Positions 22,762-35,800 of a stretch of 64,000 nucleotides of DNA are shown in pieces. Numbering within the stretch: the first letter of the stretch is position 1; each line of letters opens with the position of its first letter. The translations under genes were made by a program, and so were the position numbers. Source of the stretch: Beroe forskalii (Eukaryota; Ctenophora; Nuda; Beroida; Beroidae); assembly GCA_011033025.1 (NCBI GenBank), contig WFMF01000262.1, positions 62,001-126,000 of the forward strand, in the 5' to 3' direction. The notes beneath the pieces are model-generated. The model saw only the letters and a list, made by a program, of their open reading frames with translations. It made no database searches and was not told the DNA's origin.

Positions 22762-23630
22762 TCATCGCTTATCTAAGCCAAATTTCCCTAAGTCAAGAAT
22801 TTGGTGAAGCACCACAGCCAAGGGGCTCTGTATGAAATTCTTAGAAGGAACAGGGGTTATAAATCGGTTTGTATTACGTTTTGATCTGTTAAGAGTTTTG
22901 TATAGACTATAGAGACACAGGCTCCTCTTGCTTTATAATTTTGACTAGCTCCATTATGCAGTGTAAGCGGTATAGATTTTGTACAGTCAGTAGATCATGT
23001 TTTTTAAATAGTGGTTTTGAAGGTTCTCGAGAATAAAATTCCTTATCTAGCTTCTGTGCACCATGTTCCCGAGCTCGCACACAGGTTCGAAACTTTTCAA
23101 GGAAGGCCTCCGTATCACCAAACATAATACGTAGACATTTCTTTTGAGTTCTGAATACTGAGTCTAGATTGCTAAGGGCTACACCTCCCCATACAGAGAT
23201 CGCATAATTCAGGTGAGACTCAAAAGTGAATGATAAATTTGTTTGTGAAGTTGATTGGGCAGACAGTTAGTACGCGGTATAGCCTGCCGCATGCACTTTT
23301 AAGTTTCTTATTAAGTTTTAAGATGTGTGGCTTCCAGGACAGTTCATTATCAATAGTAACACCAAGGAATTTGGTTTCATCAACTGCATTGATTATTCTT
23401 CCCCTAATGGAAAGCTGAAGTTTATCTGAGTCTATGACAGCCTTTTTATTACTACGAGGTGAAAAAATCATATAAAAGCATTTCTTAGTATTAATGTGAA
23501 GTAAATTAGATTCCATGTATTGAGATATGTTATCAAGAACCTTGTTAGGTCCTTGAATAGCAGTCAATCCCCTCTGCACACAATCAAGAACAGCGTTAGG
23601 GACAGCTTGTCCGTGATTTTTGCTCGAAAT
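22762..23630 (-). pseudogene. Non-LTR retrotransposon reverse transcriptase remnant
   Basis: Minus-strand frames encode the part after the RT catalytic YADD box. QAVPNAVLDCVQRG is followed by a thumb-like INTKKCFYMIFSPR segment, FLGVTIDNELSWKPHI, and LNYAISVWGG with a C-terminal tail ending near 22762. A one-base frameshift near 23224 separates the two halves. FLGV.ID..L.W..HI is typical of CR1/Jockey-like LINEs. The catalytic domain is absent, so this is a dead fragment. Confidence 0.75.
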
Positions 23631-23689
23631 GGCAGTACAGCCTGCACTGGTTACCGGTAAGGGGTTCTATTAGACTACAAGTGGGGGGG

Positions 23690-24440
23690 GGAGGGTGATG
23701 AAACCCAAAAAACAAAGTCCTACCTAACCCTACTTTTACCATTATTGGGATAGGTTTTTTGGTTTTTTGGGGAGTATGCGACTTTTTTACCCCCCTGACT
23801 TTTTTTATCCTCGACCTTTACCACCCTAAGTGTATCATGCGACTTCCCCCCCCTCCCCCCCCCCCCGTCTTTTTATCACCATTGGTATAGAAATGGAAAG
23901 TGTTTTGCTCAACCATCTCTAATATTAGTGCGTTCCATAATTATTTGCATGTAAGCAATAAATGCCTGCCAGAATAACGAAACTGAAAAACGACTATCGC
24001 GAACTTGTAATATGAACCACCTGGTATTTGTTGCCGCCGGCAGGGTTCTAGGAGTTTTAGAGGCTTTATAACAGATAAACGTATAAACTGGCTTTTCGAA
24101 GACTGAGGTCGGCAAATTTGCGTAGCTTTATAACCCAAGGACAGAAAAATTTCCATAACATGTTCAACTATGGTTGCATATAATCCTCGTTTGAAACATA
24201 TGTTGAGCATATCAAGAATTATAAATGCGACCTTTATCCCCCTGCTTGATACCGAGCTCATTTTCAATGGGGGATAAAAAGTCGCAGTCTATGGCAGAAG
24301 TGCGCCTTTTTATCCCCTCAGAATACAGTACAGATCAAAGGCAAAGCAGGGGGTAAAAGGTCGCACCTTAACCCTAGGGTGGTAAAAGGTCGGGGGAAAA
24401 AAGTCGGGGGGTAAAAATTCGCATCACCTTTTTGGGTTAC
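23690..24440. mobile_element. Probable MITE with GTATGCGACTTTTTACCCCC ends
   Basis: The stretch near 23770-23835 (ATGCGACTTTTTTACCCCCC, ACCTTTACCACCCTAAG) reappears inverted at 24350-24430 (GGGTGGTAAAAGGTCGGGGG, GGGGTAAAAATTCGCATCACC). More copies of the GATAAAAAGTCGCA motif lie between. The open frame 23941-24267 (-) shows no known domain. Confidence 0.55.
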
Positions 24441-25200
24441 ATTTTAGTAATTTCTAGCATCTTTCCAAACGATTTTTAGGTTAAAATTCGATTGTTTTAT
24501 TATGTCTACTATGTGACCGTAGATCCACAGGAGCTTGGTATGTAGCATAAAAGACCTACCCTTGGTTTAATTTCGTCCAGAAGCATTATAGTTGAAATTT
24601 CTATAACTAACATTTTCCTGCTTATTTAATTGGTGGGGGAGTCAATCAAGGTCGTTCATACATGCGAAATTTGCCCTTGTGGTTGATTAAAGAAGGCCCA
24701 AGCTCTATTCGAAATTTGCCCTTGTGCTTTATGATATCTGGAACCAGATATCATATCCAGGATGTGCAGGCTGAGGAATTTGAGGAGGAGGCCAAGGTAC
24801 TATGGCGAGACAGGGCTGAGGAATCCATAGTACTATAGTGTAAGACACTGAGGCAGGGAGACTAGATGGGCAGGGGCACTTCCAGAGCTAAATTGGGGCA
24901 AAGAAGGCTGTACTGGAAAGGAGGACGGTGGAGGCAGGAGGTGAAACTGAAGCTGGAGGAAGCACTGGTCTTGAAGAAGGTAATATTAGTTGTGGAAAGG
25001 TGATATTAGTGCTTATTTTCGAACCTACCTTAGGAGGTTTATTTATAAAGGTTGTAATTTGGGGATTTTTCAGAAAAATCCCCATTTTATCACCCACCAT
25101 GACATTTCGAAATGACGTCATTATCATATGTTAACGAGAGTAATAACTTGAAAAATCCCCATCTTTTCAACTTACCAAAATTTGAAACACCGAAATTTTA
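24441..25200. other. No supported gene
   Basis: A repeated CGAAATTTGCCCTTGTG motif occurs at 24665 and 24709, with a palindrome GATATCTGGAACCAGATATC at about 24727. A short acidic frame at about 24753-24838 (DVQAEEFEEEAKVLW) looks faintly coding but has no partner exon. One full CRE, TGACGTCA, lies at 25113. Confidence 0.35.
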
Positions 25201-25229
25201 TCCCACATAAATACACCTCCTAAGGTATT

Positions 25230-25760
25230 CTGAAATGGTACCATTTTTGTTGACAATATTTTGCCTTTTTTGAAATGGTACCATTTTGTTAAGGATTTTA
25301 ATCCTTTTTGAAATGGTACCATTTTTTTCTTTAAGGATTTTAAACCCTTTTGTGAAATGGTACCTTCTTTTGTTGAAGATTTTTGGCACTTTGCTGAAAT
25401 GGTACCATTTTTTGTTGCGTGTATTTTCGAACCTTTTCTGAAATTGTACCATTTTTGGCCCCGCTATGAAATGCTACTATTTTTTCGTTGATGCTTCTCG
25501 ATCCGTGTCTGAATTGGTACCATTTTTTATTGACTATTTTTAGCCCTTCTTTGAATTGGTACCATTTTTCGTTGATGATTTTCTACCCTTTTTTGAAATG
25601 GTACCATTTTTTGTTGAGGGCTTTTGACAGTTTTCTGAAATGGTACCATTTTTGTTGCGGATTTTCGAACTTTTTTCTGAAATGGCGCCATTTTTGGCCC
25701 TTTTCTGAAATGGTAACATTTTTTGACCCTTTTCTAGAGTGGTACCATTTTTAAGAGATT
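25230..25760. repeat. Array of GAAATGGTACCATTTTT at about 41-bp period
   Basis: About 13-14 copies of the motif, centred on the palindrome AATGGTACCATT, recur every 38-44 bp (for example 25232, 25272, 25310, 25354, 25396). The intervening bases are poorly conserved. Some units have lost the central GGTACC. A related stretch occurs near 40400-40465. Confidence 0.85.
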
Positions 25761-26299
25761 TTTGGCATAACTTTTCTTCCTTTCTTCGCTTTTTAGTTGA
25801 AAAACGCCTCTAAAGTTGAGCAAGGATTGCAAATTTTTACCACAATTACTGTTTGAAATTTTTGTTTGAAATTTTGATCATTTCGGAAATGGCACCTGGA
25901 AAATTTAACCCCCATAAACCCCCAAGTGGATATCGGAAAAGGCAAATAGGGGTTAAATTTTTAGGGGTTGCCCCCCATATAATTGGGCTTATCCAGGGCA
26001 TTTCAATTGATCTCTATTTTTGCCCGTAAAAACTTAAAAACCCGTAATATAATTGTGGTTTTAGCCGTGTTGAGTTACTCAAGTTATGTGTTGCAGAGAT
26101 AAGTAGGAAGTTCTTACTGTATGATTCATTAAATATTAGTTGAAATTTTGAAATTCAAGAAAAATAATGATCGGCATTTACTTCCGAATGACCAGAAACT
26201 TGAAAGTAGATCATTTTGTTCACAATGTTACTCGTGTGTACGGTGTAGTTTATAATTAATTAAAGTGTATAATTTGATAATTGATGACGTCAGACGGGT

Positions 26300-26700
26300 T
26301 TCCACCGTTTTTTATGGGTTTGAACGGGCCTTTACGGGTTTTTTGCGGGTTTTTGTGGATTTTTATGGATTTTAACGTGTTCTTAGGGTCTTTGCGAGCT
26401 CTTGCGGTTTTTCGTGGGTTTTAACAAGTTCTTGCGGATTTTTTACGGGTTTTTACGAGCTAATGCGGGTTTTGACGGGTTTTGACGAGCTATTGCGGGT
26501 TTTTACGGGTTTTGACGAGCTATTGCGGGTTTTTACGGGTTTTGGCGAGCTATTGCGGGTTTTTGCGGGTTTTTCGCGAGTTATTGCGGGTTTTCTCGGG
26601 TTTTAACGTGCTAATGCGGTTTTTGCGGGGTATGACGGTTTTTTCGGGTTATTGCGGGTTATTGCGGTTTATTACGAGTTCAGCACGGGTTTTTTCCTAG
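26300..26700. repeat. ACGGGTTTTTGCGGG-type tandem repeat
   Basis: Diverged units of about 30 bp containing GCGGGTTTTTACGGGTTTTG and ACGAGCTATT. Strand-asymmetric (G/T rich). No gene. A CRE, TGACGTCA, lies just before it at 26285. Confidence 0.8.
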
Positions 26701-27109
26701 TTGTCACTTTTTATTTCGAGACACATGCGCTTTTTTGAGATAATTTGTTCAAAAATCCCGGTGTCCGACGTTACTTGGGGCCTTTTTCAGACAATATTGA
26801 TGATGTGCAAAACATGATTGACTTAGAATTTTAATTTTTCTGGAAGAAAAATGCATACTCTACTAGATTTAATGTTTTATGTTACCATAATGCTCATTTG
26901 TGATTCAATGTTCTTGAAAAGGATCCAAAAGGATGCGAAATGTCACTTAACAGTTACCGCTTAGATGCCTAGAGAATTAAGTTTCTTAATTATGGTTAAG
27001 CGGGTTAAAAATGTGTGCTTTATTATTATTATTATATAAATTTCATTACAATGTTAGAAAAACTTGGATCAATGTAAAAATGATAAATGACTGATTTTTT
27101 GAAACTTTT
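26701..27109. other. No gene seen
   Basis: AT-rich sequence leading into the GTCCC array. The last part (ATGATAAATGACTGATTTTT) is shared with the flank of the 18880 array. Confidence 0.4.
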
Positions 27110-27236
27110 TATTCGTCCCAATTGTCCCAAATGTCCCAGTTGTCCCAATTGTCCCAAAAACCAGTCCCAAACTCAAAAAAAAGTTAATTGGGACAGGGAC
27201 AATTGGGACATTTGGGACACTGATACTCCCCCCCCC
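27110..27236. repeat. GTCCC/GGGAC inverted array next to arm A
   Basis: Same element as 18880-18992: GTCCCAATTGTCCC units, an A-rich linker, then GGGACAATTGGGAC units ending in CACTGATACTCCCCC. It abuts the inner breakpoint of arm A at 27237. Confidence 0.85.
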
Positions 27237-27555
27237 CTATTTTAACATCACTCTCCTTTCCTAAATTTTATCAGATTTTATCATTTTATTATTTCATTCT
27301 GTAATTCTGTAATTCTGTAATTGTGATACACCATCCATCATTAATGTTTGAGTGTTTTTCAAGCTTTATAATATTTGACTCTCCTTGTAGACTTCCCCCC
27401 CCCCCACTATCTTGTCCTCATTTCTCTTGAAAATTTAAGAAGTTCACCCCCAATAATTGGAAAAAATAAGATTTTGGGATTAGACTTGGCCAGGATGGCC
27501 TGGGCATGTATCAAAATTTTGACAGTGGTCTTGAGTCCATAGGTCCAACATTACG

Positions 27556-27774
27556 AATACAGTTTTAAACTTTACAACACTACTTTATACTATCAAATTT
27601 GAGAAGGTGTTGAGGCTGCTCCTCGGAGATCCTGAAGATGATTCATAGCTTTTCATAAAGTCAATCTTAAAGTTATGTTTCGAAACTGTCAGTTGATATT
27701 GTGGAGTAGTTATTTGGCTTGAATCATAATTGTTACTTTCAATGAAAGACAGCAGTTTTATTAAATACAGTTTT
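27556..27774. mobile_element. 0.2-kb insertion with AATACAGTTTT target duplication
   Basis: AATACAGTTTT occurs at 27556-27566 and 27764-27774, and arm B has a single copy at the matching site. The inserted ~200 bp contains GATCCTGAAGATGATTCA and CGAAACTGTCAGTTGATA, similar in reverse to text near 17840-17880. This suggests a small dispersed non-autonomous element. Confidence 0.75.
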
Positions 27775-28147
27775 TAATAATATTTTAAACTAGCACCTTA
27801 TTTCAACTGGCTGATCATCTTAATGTATTTGTTTGTCAGAAGCAGATGAAAAATAGCCAAGTTATGGCCTTACAAAGCACATGCGCCAAAGTGGCAGTTG
27901 GCCTAGTTTGGACCCAAAAGTAGGCACATTGGCCACATTTTTCAAGATATGAGCTGCAAACTTGTTTTGCTCATCATTTAGGTCAATATTGATGATCAAA
28001 TCAATTTTTAAGTAAAACAAGGATATCAGTGAAACAAGTAAATAAAGTTTTTATCCCATTTTACAATCTACTGGGGCTAGATTTGCATTTAATTAACAAT
28101 ATGTGTAAAGTCTTGCAGATTGATGTCTTGAAAAAAGATTTTTTTAA

Positions 28148-29283
28148 ATCCAAATACACTTACTTACTTTGGGGTGGAACGGTAAATTCAGCCGAAGCCC
28201 TACAAACCGTGCCGTCAGGAACAACCTCTGCTGGCTGCGCCTAAGGCTCCCTGAGATATACAATATTAATACTACCAATATGATATGCTGCGACGATCTT
28301 CCCGGAGCCTAGATGATCGTCGCCATCCTGCAGCTTGCAATCCCTTATGGAGCAAGTCCAAAAGAGAAGACAGAGACCAAACTGCAGGGTGTAGTACCTG
28401 AGAGGATTCGCAAACTAGGAGTGCTTTGACCTGGAGATATGATCTATTAAGTGGGAACTGGGAATAGGAATCGAAGTCGCTTTAACTGAGACCAGGTCTA
28501 AGTGCAAAGAAGATACTGTTGTTATTAATCAGTCAAAACTTCTGAGAAACAAATCTGTACTTTCCTAAGTTGTGTTATCTGACTGCCATTAAATGCAAAG
28601 GGCCCCGGGATGTTACTAGGAGTTAGGACTGAGTGTTGATGCCTAACCAGAGAGGTTATTAAGGCAGCTATTTTCTGTCCTGTAGAGAAATGTGTTATGA
28701 AATCTAGGACGATTTGACTAAGAAACTATCTGCTAAATAAATACTGTATGTGGGAATCATAACTAAATGTTGGAGTTGCTAAGTGGTGAAAGCTCGATAC
28801 AAAGCCTCATTACCAGACAAACTTATAGGGTGCTGGGGGACATTTCCTGATAGTGGTAGAAGAATATCTCCCACTACCTCGAGATACTATAGGTCTCTTC
28901 CTGGTGAATCTGCATGTCCTGCGTTGCATCTAGATGTCTGAAGTCTGTGCCAACAGCAATCAGCATCCTACGGCTGCTCCATGTAGCTGATAGCACACTA
29001 ATTTGCATCATCAACCGCCTGATAGAGTGATAAATGCTTTTCCCGTGTAGGACTTCCTGCGTAACGTTAAATTTTCCTGGGTATTCGGGCTGGCTCATGG
29101 CTCATTGCCAATAGCAGTGGATCCTTTGCAGGAAAGCTAGCCTTTCTTTGAGAAAGAAACTGGTCCAAGAGTATCTTGGTCTGCGTCCTGTTGATGTAAG
29201 ACTGAGGTAGTCCAAACCTTTTGGAATCTTCCTTAGCTGTTTCCTATTTCGTTACAGTTGCCTGACGATAGATCCAAATACAC
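28148..29283. mobile_element. 1.1-kb insertion with 12-bp target duplication
   Basis: ATCCAAATACAC flanks both ends (28148-28159, 29272-29283); arm B has it once, with no insert. The element contains a 9-bp stem hairpin GCGACGATC / GATCGTCGC at 28290-28323 near one end. Minus-strand frames such as 28874-29098 show no known domain. A truncated non-LTR element, inserted in minus orientation, is likely, but the family is not identified. Confidence 0.8.
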
Positions 29284-29704
29284 ATCTTTAGTTCACAAAT
29301 TTAGAACTGACCAAATTTAGAAGTGCAAACCTCTGCAATAAAAACCTCAGCCTTGGCCTTAGTTTTTAAAGTCTTAATGCAATATTACACACTTGGGCTT
29401 TTGGCACTCATGCTTAATATTATGGTTTGCACTTTTCACTCATTACTAAACCCTTCATTCAACAGTGTACTTACACAGTTACGCACTTGAACAGTAATTC
29501 AACTGCTTGGTATTGTGATATAACATGATTACAATTGCTCAGAAATTCAATAAGTAATAACACTATAGGGTAATAATTATATTTATTATTAATTTTAAAA
29601 TATTTCTTGTATGATATTGTTTGATAGTTTAATTTTGATTTACAGTAGATAATAGCTCCCTCTTGAGGAATGTTAGTAAGAGATGCAAGAAAACCTGCTC
29701 CAGG

Positions 29705-29824
29705 ATGAATCAGAATCCCAGAAAGTTCGAGGAAAAGATTGCACTCCATAATCAAAAGCAAAAGGAGCAAGACAAGCAATTTGAAGATATCATAAGAGAT
29801 GTCAGTACAATTCGTGACAACGAG
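29705..29824 (+). CDS. CRTC: CRTC exon 1: CREB-binding domain
   Basis: Forty codons ending phase 0 at AACGAG|GTAATC. NPRKFEEKIALHNQKQKEQ followed by FEDIIRDVSTIR is the conserved amphipathic helix that contacts CREB and DNA in the family. The upstream in-frame sequence (TGCAAGAAAACCTGCTCCAG) lacks an ATG and may be 5' UTR or an acceptor. Confidence 0.93.
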
Positions 29825-32800
29825 GTAATCCATGAAAATTTGGTTATTCTAGGTTTTCATTTAGTTTTGCCCACAATTCATATTGTATTTTTTCCAGATT
29901 TAATAATATTTACTTCCCTTTTGAAAGATTAGAATCATTTGATTTTTAACATTATTTTCAGTGCAATCAGTTTCGTTCATTACCAAACATCCATGGACCC
30001 CCTCCTGGCATGTACCCTTATGTAAGTCTCTAATATTGCTAAGGCACTTCCATTACCTGTGGGGAACTCTGAAAAACCCTGATAGTATACCTACAAAAAT
30101 TGGCCAATAGAGTTTTTTGAGGAATTAATCAATAAAATTTAGCACATTTTTAGTAGTACTTGCAGATTTCAATCCTGCTAAACACCAAACATAATAGTCA
30201 AAGTTTTCCGAAAAAGTGGATATGAAAAAATCAAAACAGGGTTTATTAAATTATTGGGATTTATGGTTTTTTTGGTGTGGCTCCCTTAAGAACTAATTTA
30301 GCAGTTTTTATGAAGAAATATGGAATTATTCATTTTTCCTAAGTGTAATCAACACCTTCTACTTTTCAGAATGTTCCCTTCAATGTTCCTGTCACCCATA
30401 TGGAAAATTTTAGGACAGGTATGTACTCATGTTTTCATATGCAAGTATGAAGAAGTGATTATTGGTTCTGCAGGTATCATTAAGGCTAAAACTATTTTAT
30501 ACCAATGCTAGCTAACCATGCTAGCTAACCATGTAACCATGTAACAAAACTAGTTGTATGATATGTGAGTTTGGTAGTTCCAGCCATGTTTATTAATCAT
30601 GCACAATTTTTGTCTAAAGCCAAGTTCACAAACCTATGAAAAGCTTGTTTCATTACGATCATAATAGAGCTTCATCCACTTAGTAAAGATTCAAACTGGA
30701 AATTTGTTGTTGCTGAAAACCTGCGGTGGGGTACTATACCCTTAACATATGATAACATAAGGTTTTGAAACAAAATATAATCAATACAAAGAAGTATTTA
30801 AATAAAACCACTCATACTCATGCATGCCAATTAAAGCAGGTGCCCGCTGATCATTGACATGGCCTGATTGCCACTGTTAGAAAATCATACACACTCTAAT
30901 CCAGCATGTAAAATCAATAATCGCAAAATATTATCATGCTCATCGTCCAAGGCAAGTGTCAGGCTCAGCATTTTGTGAATCTGAGCAGAAAACTTCTCAG
31001 TTTTCACACTCCGATGAGCTGATGCATTAGCAATACACTGATCTCTCGGCAGAGTCGTAGAGGTGGGGGATAGGACAGTCTGAGATGGCTGTATTGCCTG
31101 TGTTGATGAGGGTGTGGTGTGCGACTGGCTTAGAGTTCGTCAAGCTAGCAGTCCCTGTGATTAACATAAGAGAGTTAGATCCGATCACTCTTTCTCTGCT
31201 GCATACTCACATACTGTTCCATTACTGATGAAGTGGTACCTGCCAGGCTCGCTGCTGATTTCTCCTTCATCTGCATCACGAGTACTTTCCTCCCTTTCTT
31301 CCGGGCACCTATCAGGAGAGACTTACACATCACTGTACAACGGGATTGGCGCAGATTCTTTGCATTTAAAACCTTTGGTCACATCTCACATTCTTCATCA
31401 TATTAGTTTATCAAGTTGTCAATATCATCAACATCGTTCTCTTATATTATTTTAATACCTTCCCGTACTTTATAACATGAGAAATGGCTATTACCTTGTC
31501 TGTGTATTTTTTATCCAATGAGCTAATATACGGAATTAAATTTTTCAGGTACAGTATATCTGCTATCATTATCCAACTATCTAACTATAATATGCAATTT
31601 CAGACATCCATCAAGGACTAAATCTGCAACTGCCAGAAACCCAATCTCGCAGGTAATTTGGATATTCAACAATACAGTAATCTAAACAAGCTGCTTAATC
31701 ATTTACATTTCATTCGTTTGTGAATGCATGAAGGCGTGGAGTAGTTTGGATAAATTCAGTTGTTGCCAATTGATTTTACAGCTTTACAGGATAAGAGGAT
31801 ATTACTAGGGCATTGGAACTTTCACATTTTCTTAAATTTTACCAAATCACTTAGTTAAGTAGTTAAACAGTTAAACTCCCAATCCTTGTTTCAGAGTTTT
31901 GTCTGATTCACAGTTGCACAAGTCAGGGGAACGGGAAAGTGATGAGGACAACTGGAACAACCATTCGGTAAGTTTCCTTATCCTTACTAGTTACTTGAAG
32001 ACAATTCAATGATTTAAATAGGTAATACGAAAGTGAAATCTCATCTTACTGGTCTGCTCAAGTTAACTGGTGGAATACCTAGGTATTCATTTTCTCAGTC
32101 ATCTGTGGACTTTTTGACTCAGAAATGTAAAACAGTCAAGGGGTTTTTATCATGGGGTACATAGAGATAATAGAATTTCTGACAGTTTGACAATTAAAGG
32201 ACAGGGGTATATTGTATTACTAATTACACATTTTGTGTTATTGCACATGTACTGTACACTTTCTCAGCTAATTGGGCAGTGTGCTGAATGACTATTGACT
32301 AATGACCCATATCCATGTATATCTGTGTGAAATGTCAGATATAGTATTGAAATGTCAGACATATTAAAATATCAGTAGACCATTTCTTTTGGACTTATTT
32401 GGAATTTCATCTAACTGAAAGTTTAATAATTCACTATGCCTTGTAAAGCAATGCTTTTAAAGATTTGTTGAGTGCATCGTTTTATAAAGCAATTCAAATG
32501 ATTGGATGTTATTAATATTCAACGGCCAGTTAAACACGAATATAGGAGAAGTTATGACATTCTGAAAATGTGTGGGGGTGTATATTGTATTGTATTCTGC
32601 AAATTTTGCTTGACGGATCTTGCTGATTGTGTACAGTTCAAGATAAGTGCACAATCCACCTTTGCTCGTTGCACTACCGTATATGATCTGTACTAGTACA
32701 GTCTCCGGTCTGCTTTATTATTTGTCTAGTATTGCTGTTAGACTCCATAAGAGACAATGATCTTTAGAGTAGATGCTGTTTTCTTCCATCTGATTAAGTT

Positions 32801-35800
32801 CTTGAAATAATCCTTAGCACAACCTAACCGTTGGACTTTTGTCCTGACCATAATATTACCATACTGTTCTATTCACTATTCAACCGGATTTAAATTACTT
32901 GAATTTGATATTGATAAAGTCCAAAATTTCAGCTTCCGAGACCCAAGTCAGCACTCAGCGTTAAGTGAGTACATCTTGATTATTATAATATTTTCTGGAA
33001 TCACTGGATATTCAACTCATTCTTCAAATTTATTTTCCGCTCAAACTTTTAATGTTCTACTGAATGGAATAGACCACATGGGACACCGTAGACTTTTTGT
33101 TTTATTTATAAGAATGTCAGTACTTAGTATTGAGCTAAAAGACTTCATTGTACATTGATATTCCAGTTATGCGATACTTACATCAACTCAATAACTCATG
33201 TTTACTTTCATTAGAGTACCTTAATTTAAGATGATTTACTGCTGATTAGAGATTAAATAGATGAATGTGTTTCATTATTTTACCAGCCTAGCGTCCTCAC
33301 TGACCTCCTCTTAAGAGGGTGCCTTCTCACGCCTTCTCATACTCCGAGCCCTCCTATTTGCCCTCTTTTCGGCCAAAATTGCCCTCCTTTTTGACCCTTC
33401 CCAAAATACACCAAAGATTCACGGCCTTAAATAGGTTTATTTTGTGGGCGGTTTCCAAAAAAAAGGTCGACCATATATTTCGGAAATACACCTAATAAGC
33501 TAGATATCTCGGATTGATTTGTTGATCTACTTTTAGTGAATGTACCTAATACTCCTTGAAATACACCCATGATTTTGAGAACACACCTGACAAGCACTAT
33601 CTCGGACCACAGTACAGAAGCACTGTAATCAGATCAATCCATAATCCATATGACCATATGTCTATAGTTAGTAGTTTCTATACCAGCAGCTACCGATATA
33701 GATGAGTTTTTACATCGTGCAACACACGCATCTAGATGTACATTGTACATTGTACACACAACATACACGTGTAACTGTGTATCAATGGTAAACAAATCAT
33801 ATGTCCGCTGCTTGTTGTTCAACTCTCATGGTTATAAACATTGTGATATTGTTACAGCTCACAACAGATTATAAGTACAGTGCTATTATAGACCTGCGTT
33901 TCCAAGGTCTGCGTACTCCGTATGTTTTGTGTAATGCTGTGTTTAGGTTGACTGCGTTTAATTTGATCTGTGTTTACTGATATCATCACAAAGTATGGTC
34001 CATCTCTATGCAGATGACACACAGATTTACTTTTCCTTTGATGTTCATAGTCCTTCACCTGACCTTACTGCTATAAAAAAGTGTTTTGTTGATGTTAAAG
34101 CCTGGATGACCAATAACTTCTTAAAGCTTAATGATGAAAAGACCGAATTCATAGACATTGGATACTATGTTAGTCCAATTGAATCCCTTGAACTGAGTGA
34201 ATCTGCTTCAAAAATCTCTGTTTGTCCTGTTTTAGCTACAAAGAACCTTGGATTTTATTTTGATCACAGGCTTAGCATGGAGGATCAAATTAATCACATT
34301 TCTCAAATATGCTTCCTGAACTTAAGGAATATTAGACGAATTGGAGCAAGACTGACACATGATTTGAAAGTGCAACTTGTTCATGCACATATACTGTCTA
34401 TGATAGACTATTGTAACTCTTCATATGCTCACATCACAGAGAAAAATCTTCATAAGCTTCAAAAGATTCAGAATAATGCTGTCAGGTTTATATTCAAGCT
34501 TACTGGTAAAAGGAAATGGACATCAATAAGTCCTTATTTGAAAGAATTGCATTTTCTGCCCGTTGTTTACAGAGTAAAGTTCAAGACTGCACTATTAGTG
34601 TTTAAATGCATTAACAACTTAGCACCTAAGTACTTATGTGATCTTATATCAGTGAGAGACACAAAGAGAATTAGTGTTAGACTAGACAATGATTTTTTTC
34701 TTTTAAAAATACCTTCTAAATCAAACTTTTCGAGGACTGAGGCAGCATTTATATATAATGGTCCAAGTACTTGGAATAGCTTACCTTACTCAATCAGATG
34801 TAAAGCTGATATTTTAGAGTTTAAAGTTCATTTGAAAACCTACTACTTTAACCTAGCTTTTAGTGATACTTGATAGATGATTTATCTAAGCTGTTTACCT
34901 CATTTTGTATCTGGCCTATCATAGCTAACTGGTACTATGCGTATAGTTATAGTAATATCTAGGTATTTGTGACTCTGTGGTTTTCTGAGTTCTTAGTTCT
35001 ATAAGTTTGTCACGCTTAAATGGCTAAAATATTTCCCTCTCTGATATTTATTTGACGATGTCTAGGCGTGTAAGAAATGTTTTAATTTATTTTATTTATT
35101 ATTACTGTGTTTAGGTTTACTGTGGTCTGTGTTCACTTGTTCAGGGTTAGCTGTGTGGACAGTAATGTGTGGTGTGTACTGTGTAAGACACTGAAAACTT
35201 CATGGAAAGAAAAACATATCTGTAGCTCTGTAGATATAATCTGGTGTATCTTTTAAAAACGATGTTAATCCTGACTTTTAGTTATTAAGCCCACCGTATC
35301 TTATATCAGGAATCATTCCTATTAGATGTAAAATTCACATGACCGTTTAAACAGGCAATTAGTTAAATTCGCAATATATTATATAATAACTGTCGTTCTA
35401 GGTTAAATGCAATGTATGTAACTTAGTATAATATTATAACTTTCATTTAATGTGAGTTATTGAAATGCTGATGACAACTTGTTAATGTAATATATATATT
35501 AATACTTTACACCAAATAATATACCTGACCATATATATTATTTTGTACACATATATATAATATATTTAATAATTTGTAGAACACGCCACACACGCATATT
35601 AAAGAATAGAATATATAATATATATTGTTGAACTTTGTAACGGAGGTAGGTGGGTGTCTTGATAGAATTTATTAATATATACGTATTAATTGTAACCTTC
35701 CATAGATAATTTACCAAGACAGTTATTAAATTGCAAGCAGGATATTATTGTTGTAGTAGTGTACCGTGCACATTGTCAAATATATAACTCTTCAAGCTCC

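Noticed and set aside
30961-31080. Stretch reading KTSQFSHSDEL, reminiscent of the SIK site motif
   Set aside because: In-frame TAG in both arms and no splice fit; the real motif is built by exons 4-5.
31228-31455. Possible extra CRTC exon between exons 3 and 4
   Set aside because: In phase with exon 3 but ends in a stop and shows no CRTC motif; exon 3 joins exon 4 directly in phase. Kept only as a remote alternative terminal exon.
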